DNA of 64,000 bases from Actinernus sp. WN-2022 (lineage: Eukaryota > Cnidaria > Anthozoa > Actiniaria > Actinernidae), in the NCBI GenBank assembly GCA_030867875.1, contig JAOWCC010001634.1, positions 38,459,403 to 38,523,402 on the forward strand. Direction: 5' to 3'. The notes below the pieces were generated by a model. It was not told the origin of the DNA and did not search any database. It saw only the letters and a program-made list of their open reading frames with translations. The stretch's first letter is position 1. Each line of letters begins with the position of its first letter. This document shows, piece by piece, positions 30,546 through 42,482 of the stretch. A program made the position numbers and the translations under genes.

Positions 30546-30878
30546 ATGCCAAACAGATGTGTATTTTGGGGCTGTAGGAATGAGCCAGACTCAAAAAAGG
30601 ATAGCTCTAACACAAGGTCCCGTTTTTAAGCGATGATCGGCCAGAAGCAAAGAAGAGAAGACGCCAGTGGTTGAGGTTCGTGCGAACAAAACGAGCGAAG
30701 TGGGCATGGGAACCGACGAAGAATTCCAGCGTTTGTTTGGTTCACTCCAAGCCGGAAGACTTTATAAGATTTTCTTTAGTCCTTGACTCTACGCCAAGAC
30801 TGACGTCGGTTGAATATGAAGTTGTTCCTATTCCATCAGTCCATGCCATCGAAACCGATAAGCCATTCTCCGATTTTG
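30546..30878 (+). pseudogene. THAP zinc-finger exon of the Kolobok-like element, frameshifted
   Basis: ATG 30546 reads MPNRCVFWGCRNEPDSKKD, the first two THAP cysteines. The frame is lost at a TAA near 30629 and recovered in another frame (DRPEAKKRRRQWLRFVRTKR), followed by the second pair VCLVHSKPEDF (Cys, His). The exon ends at GATTTTG with donor GTAAGT at 30879. THAP domains bind DNA at the transposon ends. The C2CH spacing is as expected, so the family call is firm; the shift shows it is dead. Confidence 0.75.
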
Positions 30879-31124
30879 GTAAGTGCTTTTGTATTTAGTT
30901 TGCATGGCAATCAGTACAGATTACAGTAGCCTCCTAGTCCTATAGCAGCCGTTATGTAGCGCTTCCATGGAGTGAAACGGAGAACAGGTCAGCGGTCGGA
31001 GACGAAGATGGCGGGCTTTTTCTTCACTCCCGAAATCTGAAGCTAGTTCGTGTTTACTTATTGTCACTTGTCGTTCAATTGTACGTGTTTGTTGGCCTAG
31101 TACTTTATTACATAACATTCTACC

Positions 31125-31677
31125 ATGGGTTCAAAATATATTACGGTGGAGCAACTGAAATCTATCCTAGATGAAAAGCTGGCGCCACTCAAGACCGAAG
31201 TTCGCGATCTGAGAGAGAAACTCGAGGAAACCAATAAGTTTCTTGATCTAGCGAATGCCAAATACGAGGAGGCAATGATCACGTTATCTAAGCATAATGA
31301 AGTGCAGAAGGAAATCATACCAGAAAACAAAATCCTAAAATCTGCGATGCAGTCGTTGGAAGGCAGAGTTATTCGTATGCAGGCGGAGTTGAATGACACC
31401 GAACAGTATTCACGACGAGAATGCCTTGAATTTCAAGGTATTCCACTCCCCAAAGATGATAGTGAAAACACCAATCGAATAATTATTAAAATTGGTGAAC
31501 TGATAAGCGTAGATATAGATGAAGAAGATATTTCCGTTAGCCATCGCTTACCAGTAAGTTGAAATTATAAAGGGAATAGATCGGAACCAGCCACTATAGC
31601 GAAGTTCGTCCGTCGCGATCAGTAGTGTCAAGGAGTTATTCTATCGAGCTCGTAAGGAATTGAAAACGAGTCTGGGT
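31125..31677 (+). pseudogene. LINE ORF1, 5' part
   Basis: ATG 31125, an N-terminal coiled coil (LKTEVRDLREKLEETNK, about residues 20-80), then an RNA-binding-like region (DTEQYSRRECLEFQGIPLP, DISVSHRLPVS). A TGA at 31560 and a later shift break it, yet homologous reading (NYKGNRSEPATIAKFVRRD) continues. It stops at the insertion junction (31677). ORF1 proteins coat LINE RNA. The remainder resumes at 38026. Confidence 0.75.
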
Positions 31678-31883
31678 AAAGTGCGAGTCAGGGTGCGAGT
31701 CAGCGAGTCAGGGTGCGAGTCAGCGTTTTTTTATTATTTAAAAAAAAACACCGAACACAACTAAATAAACTATTTATAGTGCGTGATGTGCATCATGAAA
31801 CGCATGACCCCGGTTTTGACTCTATGAACGAGTGATATAGTACAGCATTAACGGTTTTGTTTTGTTTGGCTATGGTTTCTAGG

Positions 31884-33369
31884 GGCATGTACTAAAACCA
31901 GGAACACTGGAACGGAACCACCGGAACGACCGGAACGACCGAAACCACCGGAACAGAACCACCGGAACAGAACCACCGGAACAGAACCACCGGAACGACC
32001 GGAACAGAACCACCGGAACGACCGGAACGACCGGAACGACCGAAACCACCGAAGCCACCGGAACCGTTATTAAAACTGTCGAAACCAACGTATCGATTTG
32101 TTAGAGATAGCTGACCTTCAGTACAGCAACCACAGACTACAATATTTGACATTCTATGCCTTGGTAAATTTTGAAAGACGCTAACTGTTATTGTAGAAAC
32201 AGTAATAAACTAATTCACGTAAATAAGTTATTCGAGCTGACCAGAGCAATAATTACGCTAAAGTTAGTTTTTGAGTGCGACAGTCCACATTGTGATATAT
32301 TTACAGTCTGAGAAAACAGAGATAATTCCTTCTTCCCTCCCCTCCCTGGCAAAAAAAAAAGAACGTTAATTCTCCTCTCCCACCTCTGGAGGTTTCTAGT
32401 ATATATTTTCTCCCACGTGATTTGTGTTCCCGCGCTTTCATTACGATGTTTATCTGATGGATGGCAGCCATGGAAGGCCTGGACGAAAAGGTAAGCCGAG
32501 AATATGTATTCAATAGGGTGAAATATCTAGAGATCTACACAGTATTTTATTAACAAATCGTTCATTTCTATGTAGCTCCCTTTGTTGGCCAAAAATGAGC
32601 GTTCTTAGGTGATAAAGACGAGATGTAAACCGTAAACTATCGATTTCCGTATTCCACATGAGTAAGCGATCCTATTTTTGTGTTGAAAACGTCCAAGTAA
32701 AGATGTTTTTCTTCGGTTTTCCCCTCTCACATTCAAGACGTTCGTTATCTTGAATTCTTTGCCTCTAGCTCTGATGACATCAGAGTCAAATGATACATGT
32801 AACGTGGCGCCTGATTGGTTGAGGATTTTTTCTATATTAGGCGAGATTTGATACAATCTGGTACAATCTGTTACAATCTGTTACAATCTGTTTTACTGCT
32901 CATGAGACGTTTGGTGCGGTCTTAAGATCTACTCAAGAGGTGGACGTTTTGCGGGGATGGGGGGTTACGTTCAAAAATACACGCCATTGTGAATCTTATT
33001 ATACCTGAACAGGGCTCCTGACCTAGCCTGCTATGCAGACGTATTTTTTCAATCTCATAAATTCGAAGAAAAAAGTAACTTTTTACGAGAGTGAAAAAAT
33101 ACGTCTGCATAGCAGCCTACTCCTGACCTGAAGAAGGCTGGTTTGGCCAGCTAAAATATTGTATCTTAAAAAACATCAAAATTCTATGTTGTATTGGCCT
33201 TTGCCTCTTAATAGTTGGTTTCGGCAGTTTTAATAACGGTTCCGTTGGTTCTGTTCCGGTGGTTTCGGTCGTTCCGGTGATTTCGGTGGTTCTGTTCCGG
33301 TGGTTTCGGTCGTTCCGTTGGTTCCGTTCCGGTGGTTTCGTTCCGGTGTTCCGGGTTTTAGTACATGCC
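31884..33369. mobile_element. Fold-back element with CCGGAAC-satellite arms and exact 9-bp target duplication
   Basis: The ends GGCATGTACTAAAACC and GGTTTTAGTACATGCC are perfect complements. GTTTCTAGG precedes (31875-31883) and follows (33370-33378). Both arms continue as short tandem repeats of GGAACGACC/GGAACAGAACC type (31,900-32,070 and 33,240-33,350). The 9-bp duplication and satellite-like arms fit Mutator-type fold-back elements. No transposase. Confidence 0.9.
33024..33119. mobile_element. 96-bp TAGCCTG-type MITE with exact 9-bp target duplication
   Basis: TAGCCTGCTATGCAGACGTA pairs with TACGTCTGCATAGCAGCCTA (one mismatch near the end). CTCCTGACC is present at 33015-33023 and 33120-33128. 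Confidence 0.93.
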
Positions 33370-33741
33370 GTTTCTAGGTTCGCCTCTGTTTGTTTTTCTC
33401 CGTTCTTTCGGAATCAGTATTCTCCAAATACAGAACAGAACCGAGATGAACAGAGTCGAGAAGTTTAGACTGAATGAGCGAACTGGAGAACGGAAGAGAG
33501 TCTGAACTGAACCCGACAACAACAAGTCTTGATGATTTATTCATACTCTGTCTTGTATTTACGTGGAGTCTAGTAAATGTAATTGCCATAAGGAGAAAAA
33601 AAACTAATCGAGTCTGGTATCCCGAAATATATTTTTATGGACATTATAATATGGGTCAAACTAATAACGAAAAAAATAAAGAAAATATATATATATACTA
33701 AGGATTCGGAGTATTTAAATTCTTGGTTGATTCATATTTCG

Positions 33742-33788
33742 CTCTACAATACTGTTTCGTGGGGACCAAAGTCCTCACTCGTCAGGAG
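33742..33788 (-). ncRNA. Hammerhead ribozyme motif of the Penelope element
   Basis: On the minus strand: CUGACGA, a stem-loop GUGAGGAC-UUUG-GUCCCCAC (one mismatch), GAAAC, a short stem III (ACA...UGU) and a GUA cleavage triplet, then GAG, which pairs with CUC just before CUGACGA (stem I). All core nucleotides of the hammerhead fold are present. Penelope-like elements are known to carry such ribozymes downstream of the ORF, as here (119 nt after the stop). Confidence 0.75.
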
Positions 33789-33906
33789 TTACTTCGTGAA
33801 TGAATATTTATTTACAGTTGAGCGTGCACTGAGATTTCCACGCAAGCGGGTGTAGGTTCAAATGGCGTTCCGCTGACGTGCATCTCATGTGCGCGCTCAA
33901 CTGGGA

Positions 33907-34659
33907 CTAATTGTATCGTAACAATGATTTGTTCCTATGCCTACATGATGATATAAGTTCGTTCCTCTTGTTAAGTGTGCATCGGAATGGTTGACAAATA
34001 ATAACATACTTCTCCCTGAGGCATAAATTACATCGTTTGCTTGCACTACTGTAAGGTTTTGCTTGCGAAATAATTAGCCATGAAATTTCGTAATCTACAT
34101 TAATGTCCTTAAGAGTCCAAATATATTTGCTAAGTTCTGTTGCGTTTCTCTTGGATGAGTGCCGGAATGATGCAGTATGGTTTCTGTATCTAGTCTTGAA
34201 CTCGTTGTCAGTGAGGCCCACGTATGATTCACATGTGTTGTTATCTTTACGTTTTACACACGCTTGGTACACTACAGCAGACTGCAGGCAGTTTCCGCTA
34301 AGGGGGCATTCGTTCTTGTTACGGCAGTTACAGGTCTTCTTACTTTCTTCATCCTCAGGTTTGCTATCGTTGTTAAAGTCCTTTAGTTGTCTCTTATTGT
34401 GGGCGTCTATAATTTGTTTAATGTTGCTCATGCAGCTGTAACTAATTTTAATGGTATTTCTGTTGAAGATTTTCCTGAGGTTATTGCCTATTGGGAAACA
34501 TTTATCAACAAGGCTAAGGAATTTCGTACCTACATTAGTGTAGACATTCTTGCTGAACGGGGGATTATACCACAGGATGTTATTTCTTGGTCTGTTTCTT
34601 CGTTTGTTCGTAGTTTTCGGTTCAAACTCAAGTCTGTGGTTGTATCCGCTCTCATTCAA
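33907..34659 (-). pseudogene. Penelope-like element, GIY-YIG endonuclease part (5'-truncated)
   Basis: The minus-strand frame carries the zinc-binding linker and GIY-YIG region of a Penelope retroelement: CNCRNKNECPLSGNCLQSAV, then SYVGLTDNEFKTRYRNHTASF (GIY-YIG core with the R and H of the family), TELSKYIWTLKD and RCNLCLREKYVIICQP. The reverse transcriptase that should lie upstream is absent apart from about 90 residues, so the copy is 5'-truncated. The frame is otherwise open to TAA at 33907. Confidence 0.85.
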
Positions 34660-34660
34660 A

Positions 34661-34853
34661 AATTATGACCCCCTCACCACGTATAAATATATATAAAACA
34701 TATATCTAACATTATGGGATGTCATTGCTGATATTTTTTTCAAGTTGCCTATCATCAAGGGCTTCAGAAAAAAATATAGGAAGAGGTATCCCATAATGTT
34801 TGATACATTTTTTATATATATTTATATATGGTGAGGGGGGTCAGAATTTTTGC
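34661..34853. repeat. Inverted repeat with ACCCCCTCACC ends
   Basis: AATTATGACCCCCTCACC at the left matches the complement of GGTGAGGGGGGTCAGAATT at the right, and AT-rich pairing (TATAAATATATATAAAA, CATTATGGGAT) continues inward. A MITE of about 190 bp at the truncated start of the Penelope ORF. Confidence 0.8.
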
Positions 34854-34992
34854 AAACGGCTGTATATACAGTCGTTGCCGTTAATGTTGTCCAAGACATA
34901 TGCACATATGGATTTATAGTCTTTGTTCAGTTCGCACCTTTCACATAAAGAACGGTAATCAGCCGTGATCGCGCCCTTTGTATTTGGTAACA

Positions 34993-35070
34993 AAGAGCAA
35001 CGGTAGTCTAATGGTTAACGCTCTTGCTTACCAGTTCGAAGCCCCGAGTTCAAGTCTTAGTATCGGCATT
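34993..35070 (+). repeat. tRNA-like/SINE head
   Basis: CGGTAGTCTAATGGTTAACG (A-box-like) and CCGAGTTCAAGTCTT (B-box-like) are spaced as in tRNAs, but stems do not close well. Likely SINE or tRNA pseudogene. Confidence 0.5.
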
Positions 35071-38024
35071 TTTGTTACTGCGAAAAAAAAAATTCATTTC
35101 TTTTTCCCCTTTTTTTCTGACTGCATTCCCTTAAAAGCTTTTATTTCAAACGTGACAACAAGAACGGAGTTATTTTCAACCTTTGAAATGCCTCGGAAAC
35201 TTATCATCCACATGTATTTTATTATAATTGTTTTTCTATAGTATCTGAAGTAAATATTTAAACTAAACGTTAACAGAAGTGCGCATTTCATCGAGTTTGC
35301 TAATGAGGCAGTTGAGCTCCGACTGACTCAATCTTGTGAAAATTCTGTCCAATTTAGCTTTTTTTCTCCGTAGGTTCTTCTGAACAACCTTCCTTTAGAA
35401 ACTAGTTATATGTGTTTTTTAGTTAGTCAGTTATTTTCGCCATTTTTTGCAGAAAAAAGCAAAAACTACAATGTATGACGTCATTGCCATGTTTACATAG
35501 CCTCATGCAAACACGGCTTTCAACCAATCAGAGCGCGCGTTTTCTTTGGGTTATTTTATTAAATTGTATTTATCACATGCACTCGATATCAATAACACAA
35601 AACACTAAATGACGTTGAAACTACACACAGGTAACTTGGGGAGGGAGGTAGGGAGATGCAAATACAAGATTTAGAAGAGAAGATGGAATATAAGATTTTT
35701 TTTGGGGAAATTAGTAGTTCTCTATGAGCTGTGTTTTGAGTCTAGGTTTGAAGAGTTCAGTTCCTTGACTGAATTGTCTTACTTTCTTAGGAAAGTGAGT
35801 TCCAGATTACAACACCTTTACATCTTAAACTGAATTTACTGAACCCGGACTAGCGTATGGACATGATTAGAAATGAACCGAGAAAACTGAACTGAGTGCA
35901 TGAATAGAAGAAATAGAACAAGAAACCGAACCCGATGTTGAAACTGTTTGACGCCCATACACAAAAAACTGAACTGAGCATAAAATAGTATATAGAACCG
36001 AAAACGAACAGAACCGTCTAAATGGGATATGGCTCACGGACATGAATCGAATATATAGAACTGAATAAACTACTTTTCGGATTGCAAAAACAATTTATCG
36101 AACTGGAAATGACATGAACCAACTAGGAGGGCAAAGAAGAAAAGTATTGTATCAGAAAAAAAAATGACAGAACAAGAAAAACGAGCGAAACTGAACTCTG
36201 AGAGGAAATTATAAAACTGACCGGACCCCTGTGGAAACATCAACAAAGCGACTTTCATTGGTTCTCGCTGAAAAATCGATGGAAACAACGGGAAAGAACT
36301 TAAATGGTCAAGCAGAAAATAATTAAGCTTGCAAAAGAAAAAGAATAGCGCTTAGCCGGACCGCAATGAAGAACCGGTGTCACAGCGGACCGCGTGAAGA
36401 GCCGGAAACTGTTGCCGGATAGCATACAAATTTCGTTAGGGCATCTTAGTTCTCGCACCGGTCTATCCGGAGGGGCCGATGTGAGAGTTATATGGCTTAT
36501 AAACCAAAGAGTCGCCATAGAGAAATATGTCATACCTGAAAATGTCGCCATACAAAGTGTCGCCATACCTGAAAATCCGGGAATTAGCACGTCAAATGGT
36601 TGTTTAATTGAAAGAGCTCAGGTACATTAAGGCCTGGGTCTCAATCTTTTCCAAAATGGCCGCCATAAATCAAGAAGGGGTGGTCTATCTCTTCGTGCTT
36701 GTAAGTTGTTTTCATGGCACTTTGACAGATTCGATAAAGGAGCGAAGCTAACAATTTCTAGTGACAGTTTCTATGAAAACATATAATGTGACCTTTGAAC
36801 TTTAACTTTAAGGAAATTTGAAAAAAGCCTCGGGGAGGAAGGTAGAGAGTTTTAATGTGGCGGGTATTTTTCTGTAATTCATTCAGGGTTAGTGCATACT
36901 TTCTTGGTCCAACTAGAACGGTTGGAAATTTTAAGAGGAAGGCCAATTAATGTAAATGTGAAATTTGATACCCTCAAGTTTCAACGAATTTAACATACTT
37001 TTCCACGATGTCTAGTTGGGCTGAAAAACTACATGGTAAACTGCATTAGTTCCACCAGTTTTAATTCTGACCTTTGTGCGCTCTACTTTCCTCCCGAAGC
37101 CTTCTATCATATTTTCTTGAAAATGAGATCAAAGGTCACAGGGTCCGTCGCTATGGCAACGATCTTTGCCAGAACGTTAAAATGTGGACTCTACATGAGA
37201 TATAGTGAACTCCATCTTATCGGGTACAACCAAACGAAAGTAGATCACCCATTTACTTGTAAGGGTGTGGTCATTCTTGACCCAGGCCTTAATATACCCG
37301 AGAGTTAAATCCTACAAATATCTAGGCGTCCACGCTGATTTTAAATCTAGAGGTACAGGAGCTTCGAATACATGCTACAAAACGTGCATTTATAACGCCG
37401 TGAAAAATTGTTTCAAAGTTTCCTGGCATCCCACTGAACTTTGTTGACACAATTAACTTATCTGTCATTAAGAATGTCATTTTTCCAGTATTTGATGTTG
37501 AGCAGTAGGTATGGTGAAACACGATGCCATGTTGTTCATGGATTTTGCGCGCTTCAGTGAAGGACTACGCAGACCACGATAGTTAATTCTTCAGTGCGAT
37601 CAGTATATGAGTATATCGCAGTAGACAAGTTCAATTTTAGCGTTACCATTGTCATGGTATTTCACAGAAATCATGAGTGCACAGAGAAGGCAAAGACGAA
37701 GAAAGCGTATAGAAACAGACCAAACCAGTACAATATAAACTGTTACGGAAGATCGTGTTCGGTTTCAGTCGCCGGGAAAGAGAAAAATATACCTCCGGCG
37801 TTACGACCCTGAATGAGAAGAGGGAAGACATTTTTCAGATTTAAATAACCGATCACGCTTGTATGGAGCCTGTAATTTATAACTGTCACAACAATTGTTT
37901 ATTTTGCAATCAATTTAATTACGAAAACATTGCTAAAGTGTATATAATATTCTATCAAAACTGTAAATTTGATTAATTTGACCCTGACTCGCACCCTGAC
38001 TCGCTGACTCGCTGACTCGCACTT
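35071..38024. other. Interior of the 6.35-kb element: no clear gene
   Basis: Mostly AT-rich. A short frame at 37265-37447 contains KSYKYLGVHADFKS, a possible scrap of a LINE RT. Near 35,860-36,020 and 36,090-36,300 the text is rich in GAACTGAA-like words. Nothing further can be supported. Confidence 0.35.
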
Positions 38025-38025
38025 T

Positions 38026-38276
38026 GTCATGACCCATTGAAAACTCTAACAACCAGGGATCTTGGATACGACATCTCAAACAACATCTACATCAATGACA
38101 GTCTTACTGAAAGTAACAAAGCTTTGTTCAAGGAATGTGTTAAGGCGAAGAAAGATATGGGGTTCACATTTATCTGGATTTCAAATGGCAAGATACTTCT
38201 TCAAAAAGATGAGCATAGCCCTGTCATTCATATCAAATCAAAAGATGACATTGTCAAGAAGTTGCTGTCAAGATAA
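38026..38276 (+). pseudogene. LINE ORF1, 3' part, after the insertion
   Basis: Directly after the inserted element the frame reads LKTLTTRDLGYDISNNIYIN and ends at TAA 38274-38276 after KSKDDIVKKLLSR. Removing the insertion with one copy of its GT duplication brings the last codons before 31677 and these codons into one frame, which identifies the two pieces as one ORF. Confidence 0.75.
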
Positions 38277-38316
38277 GTACTGTTAATCAATTATTGATAT
38301 ATTATTAAATGCCTCA

Positions 38317-41300
38317 ATGACAGATTGTCCTAAATGTTTAGACATTGATTTTGATATTTCGGACAGGGTTGAACAGCTAAACATTCTTCCACGTCTTAGC
38401 ATAACTTCTCCTATCACAAATATTCCTCATCTTACAAATTCAGATGTTGACTTGAACATGCCAACCGATCAAAATTTTAATTATTATAGTGTACACGATT
38501 TCCATAGCAACTATGATATAAATGCATGCTCGTCAAATAGCACTTCATTTTCTGCTCTAAATTGCAACATAAGAAGCTTGGCAGCAAATTTTGATAATTT
38601 TGTGCACATGCTATCAGCATTGAATTTCCCATTTTCATTGATTGGCCTTACTGAAAGAAAATGTAAAGTTGACAAGGAACTTTTGACTAATGTCAATATT
38701 CTTGGTTATGACCTTATCTCTGAACCCAGCCTTTCAAATGCAGGTGGTGTTGCTTTTTACATTAAAAATAATCTAAACTTCTCTGTGCGAACAGACATTA
38801 CAACTTCAAAACAGGATTTTGAAGCCCTCTGGATAGAAATTGATACTGTTGGCCAACCAAATTTGTTATGTGGAGTGTTATACAGGCATCCAAATGGAAA
38901 TTTAGACAATTTCACGGATTATATTAATTTGACCATTGAAAAAATTCACTAGGAAAATAAGCTCTGTTTGTTCATGGGAGATTTTAACATTGATCTCCTG
39001 AAAATCACCACTCACACTGCTTCTGAAAATTTCATTAATGATCTAGGTTCATTGTTCTTTCAACCACAAATTTTACAGCCAACAAGAGTCACTGACCACT
39101 CTTCAACTTTGATAGACAATATTTTCTTCAACTCAATCGAACATTATCAGTGGCAATGTAGTGTATGATCTTACTGACCATTTACCCAATTTCATTATAT
39201 TTAATAAGTTTTCATCCCTCCCTCTTAATATTAAGGTATATAAAAGAGATTACTCTAAACTTGATGAAACAGCCTTAGTTAATGAAATACAATCTATTAA
39301 TTGGCATTCTGTATTTACATCTAACCTTGATTCATCCAGTATGTTTGATTCCTTTTATACTAACATATCTGAAATAATTGATAGACACATACCTATTAAG
39401 CAACTCTCTAGAAGAGAATTAAAATTCCAATCAAAACCCTGGATAACCTCTGCAATCAAAGTATCAATCCATGCTAAGAATAAATTATATAAAAAATATT
39501 TGAAAACAAAATCTACTTATTATCATTCTAAATTTAAATACTACAGAAATAAATTGAATCATTTATTAAAGGTTAGTAAAAGACTATATTATAATGAATA
39601 TTTTTTAGAAAATGCCAATGATAGCAAAAGAGTTTGGAGTGGAATAAAACAAATAATTCATTTCAAACCTAAAACCAGTAAAAAAATTGTTAAGATTGTA
39701 GAAAATGATGTTGAAATCACTGACTCGATAGCTATTGCTGATGCCTTCAATAATTACTTTGCTAATGTAGGAACTAACTTAGCTAAAATAATACCAAATG
39801 TTCAAACTTCACCTTTAGACTACATAAAATCCCTATTATGTAATAGCTTCTATGTCTTTCCTACTACTGCTGCTGAAATAGAAACATAAATCTCTAACCT
39901 AAAAACTGGTAAGGCAACTGGCCCATACAGCATACCAGTTTCTGTCTTGAAAATTCTCAGTGTAGTGGTTTCTAAACCCTTGGAAACATTATTTAATGCT
40001 TCCTTTTCAACCGGCGTAGTCCCCAGCAACTTAACATTGGCAAATGTAATACCAGTATACAAAAAAGACTCACAATATTGTTTATGTAACTATCGTCCAA
40101 TCTCTCTCCTTTCTATTTTTAATAAGCTCTTAGAGAAGCTAATGTGTAGCAGATTATTGGACTTCCTAGAGAAATTTTTTTTTTTTTGACAAACAGTTTG
40201 GCTTTCGAACTAAACATTCAACTGATCATGCTGTTCTTAGCATCATTGATAAAATCCAAAGAGCAATCGATGAGCGAGACTTTTCTTGTGGAATATTTTT
40301 ACACTTTAGTAAAGCATTTGATACAGTAAAGCATTTGATACTGTAAATCATGCAATTCTGATCAAGAAATTGGAACATTATGGAATCAGAGGAATTGCTA
40401 AAAATTGGTTTATTTCATACCTCAGTAACCGACAACAAACTGTTACAGTAAATAATACAACCTCTGGTTCAGCAACAATCTCCTGTGGTATCCCCCAGAG
40501 ATCTGTACTAGGTCCAGTTCTCTTTCTACTCTACATAAACGATTTCCATCTTTGTTCTGATCTCTTTGACTTTCACCTATTTGCCAATCTATTTTATAGG
40601 CATAAGAAACTTTCTACATTGGAATCCAACATAAATAATGAATTAATCAATATTCATGTTTGGTTATGTGCAAACAAGCTTTCACTAAATATAGATAAAT
40701 CAAATTTTGTTCTATTTCATCCTCCCCAAAGGAAGCTAACATTAAATGTTAATTTAATTATAAGTAATACGCCTTTGCGACAAGATAATTGTATTAAATA
40801 TCTTGGTATCTTTATTGATTCTAACCTTAGCTGGAAATCTCAAATTGATTGTATTTCAAAAAAAATAAAGAGAAGTGTTGGTATTTTATCTAAACTTCGG
40901 TACTATGTTGACATATCAATTCTTCCCAAACTTTATTATGCTCTAATATACCCATTCTTGATATATGGTATGATAGCTTGGGGTAATACATACCCAACAA
41001 CTGACATTTTCAAAGTTTGACGAGCATTCAAGTCCTTTATTTAAAATATTGAATATTATAAAGCTAACTGATCTCATTACCTTCCATATTGCAGTTTTTA
41101 TGTTCAAGTTTCACAATCAACTTCTCCCCTCTGTTTTCAATACCTTTTTCACTTCAGTCAAGTGTCCACAGTTATAATACACGATCTGCAGCAAAACAGT
41201 CTTATTATCTTCCTAAAGCTAGAACCAATTACGGATTATTTAATATCAGATTTCAAGGACCAAAAGTTTGGAATTCAATTGAAGAACATATTAAGTCTTC

Positions 41301-41355
41301 CTCAATTCGACAGTTTAAGCAAAAACTAAAACACGAATTTCTAAGCAAATATTAG
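38317..41355 (+). pseudogene. LINE ORF2: APE endonuclease and reverse transcriptase, many lesions
   Basis: Endonuclease motifs: LNCNIRSLAANFDNF and the SLIGLTE motif (38,555-38,660), GGVAFYIKNN (about 38,740), MGDFNIDLL (38,973) and a DHLPNF motif near 39,175. RT motifs: NYRPISLLSIFNKLLEKLM (about 40,090), LHFSKAFDT (about 40,305), GIPQRSVLGPVLFLLYIND (about 40,485). The catalytic FADD box reads FANLFY. Lesions include an in-frame TAG at 38950, a shift near 39165, an in-frame TAA at 39887, a T-run slip near 40180 and a 17-bp tandem duplication at about 40310-40344. Wording fits CR1/L2-type LINEs. Confidence 0.82.
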
Positions 41356-41876
41356 CTTAGTTCAGACATTTTAAATATTAATAGCAACTACTGATTTTTA
41401 AGATAACAAGACTGGTTTCCTCCTCTCCCAAATATATGTATCTATAATATTTATGGTATAATAGACTAAATAGGTAGAATTTTCTGTGTGTATGTATGTG
41501 TGTGTTTTTTATTTCTCCGACCTAGTAATTTAATTCAGCCATGTAAACCGGCTCCCTGGCATTTTTAGCTTTCTAGTTATTTCAGGGTGCCAGTACCTTT
41601 AAATATTCCAATTTCTTTTTTCTCTGTAAATACTATATGTAAGTAATAGGGTAAATAAAGTTGTTGTTGTTGTTGTTGCTATAGGAGGCTAGCAATACAG
41701 TGGAACCTGCATGTATAAAGAAGTTCCGAGGGAAAGGAAGAAAACTTCATTATGACCGGGTTCCACGTACTGAACAATGTTTTTCACCACAAGTGTATTA
41801 AACTAAGAGAGTGCATGTTATATTGTTATTTAGTATAAGGGAAATAACCGTGAATAAATCAGACAACTTTCTTTAG

Positions 41877-41985
41877 ATGACACCTGCACCTATGGACACC
41901 ATGCTTAACAAGCAGTCAAGGGCAGAAGCAACCCAGATGAGACAACAAAGGATGACTGTTATAGATGTTCCACCTACAGCTCCAG
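41877..41985 (+). other. Exon-like segment, possibly of the Kolobok-like transposase
   Basis: After the acceptor CTTTCTTTAG it reads MTPAPMDTMLNKQSRAEATQ and is open to the donor GGTAATT (GT at 41986), ending in phase 1. The following segment at 42340 enters in the matching phase. Confidence 0.4.
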
Positions 41986-42339
41986 GTAATTCAAATTGTT
42001 TTGTATAAAAAAAAAATTTGCACAAAAGAAACTATTCAAATTCTGAAAATATTCAAACAAAATCGAGTCTGTGCTGATCACACCTTCTGTGTTTGTCATT
42101 CAATAACACCTAGCTCTTGCTCAAGCAGTGCATGTACACCTACATGTATCAAACTGTTTGACATGTCATATATATACTGCTTGTTTAGTCTTTCGAGACT
42201 AAACAAAATATTAAAATACCAGCTGGAAACGTATAATACACTCTAAGTTTGCATTTGAAACGAAACCAGTGCTTTATTTACCATAGACCAATATATATAT
42301 ACCCATAACTTAATAATAATTGTTATTTTTGTATTTTAG

Positions 42340-42482
42340 TGCCAGAAGTTCCAGTTCCACTTGCTGTAAGGCCAGAAATTCCAGTTCCACCTGCTGTAAG
42401 GCCCACAAAAACCAAGGCAAAACCCCATTGCTCAGTATGCAAGAAACCTATTAAATTTAAATTAATTAAATTAAATTGTTAA
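42340..42482 (+). other. Terminal exon-like segment: proline-rich with CxxCKKPIK finger
   Basis: After TTGTATTTTAG the frame reads two VPVPxAVRP repeats and then KPHCSVCKKPIK before a TAA at 42480-42482. A proline-rich region followed by CxxCxxPxK is a C-terminal pattern I recall from cnidarian transposon-type proteins. It lies inside the Kolobok-like element on the same strand as the THAP exon. Confidence 0.4.

Larger units (their letters stand above)
31678..38025. mobile_element. 6.35-kb DNA element inserted in LINE ORF1, with CGAGTCAG subterminal repeats
   Basis: The ends AAAGTGCGAGTCAG and CTGACTCGCACTTT are complementary. Each is followed inward by two to three more GCGAGTCAGG units, giving about 45-bp arms. 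Flanks are ...CTGGGT and GTCATG..., which fits a 2-bp GT duplication because removing the element and one GT keeps the LINE frame. The interior has a fold-back element, a Penelope fragment, a hairpin and a tRNA-like unit; no transposase was recognised. A 2-bp duplication would fit, for example, ISL2EU or CACTA types. Confidence 0.7.
30950..41680 (+). mobile_element. Full-length but degenerate LINE (CR1/L2-like), ORF1 split by a 6.35-kb insertion
   Basis: A GC-richer 5' UTR leads to ORF1 (31125), then the insertion 31678-38025, then the ORF1 end (38026-38276), ORF2 (38317-41355) and a 3' tail ending in TTG repeats (41661-41679). The 5' boundary is approximate. ORF2 has an APE endonuclease, RT and C-terminal region. 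Confidence 0.8.

Noticed and set aside
31879..32152. Frames rich in FRWFRS / VPVVP repeats
   Set aside because: They come from the CCGGAAC satellite arm of the fold-back element and reappear inverted at 33,260.
34993..35070. Genuine tRNA gene
   Set aside because: Box-like motifs only; stems do not close.
37265..37447. Reverse transcriptase fragment (KSYKYLGVHADFKS)
   Set aside because: Only one short motif; too little to call an element.
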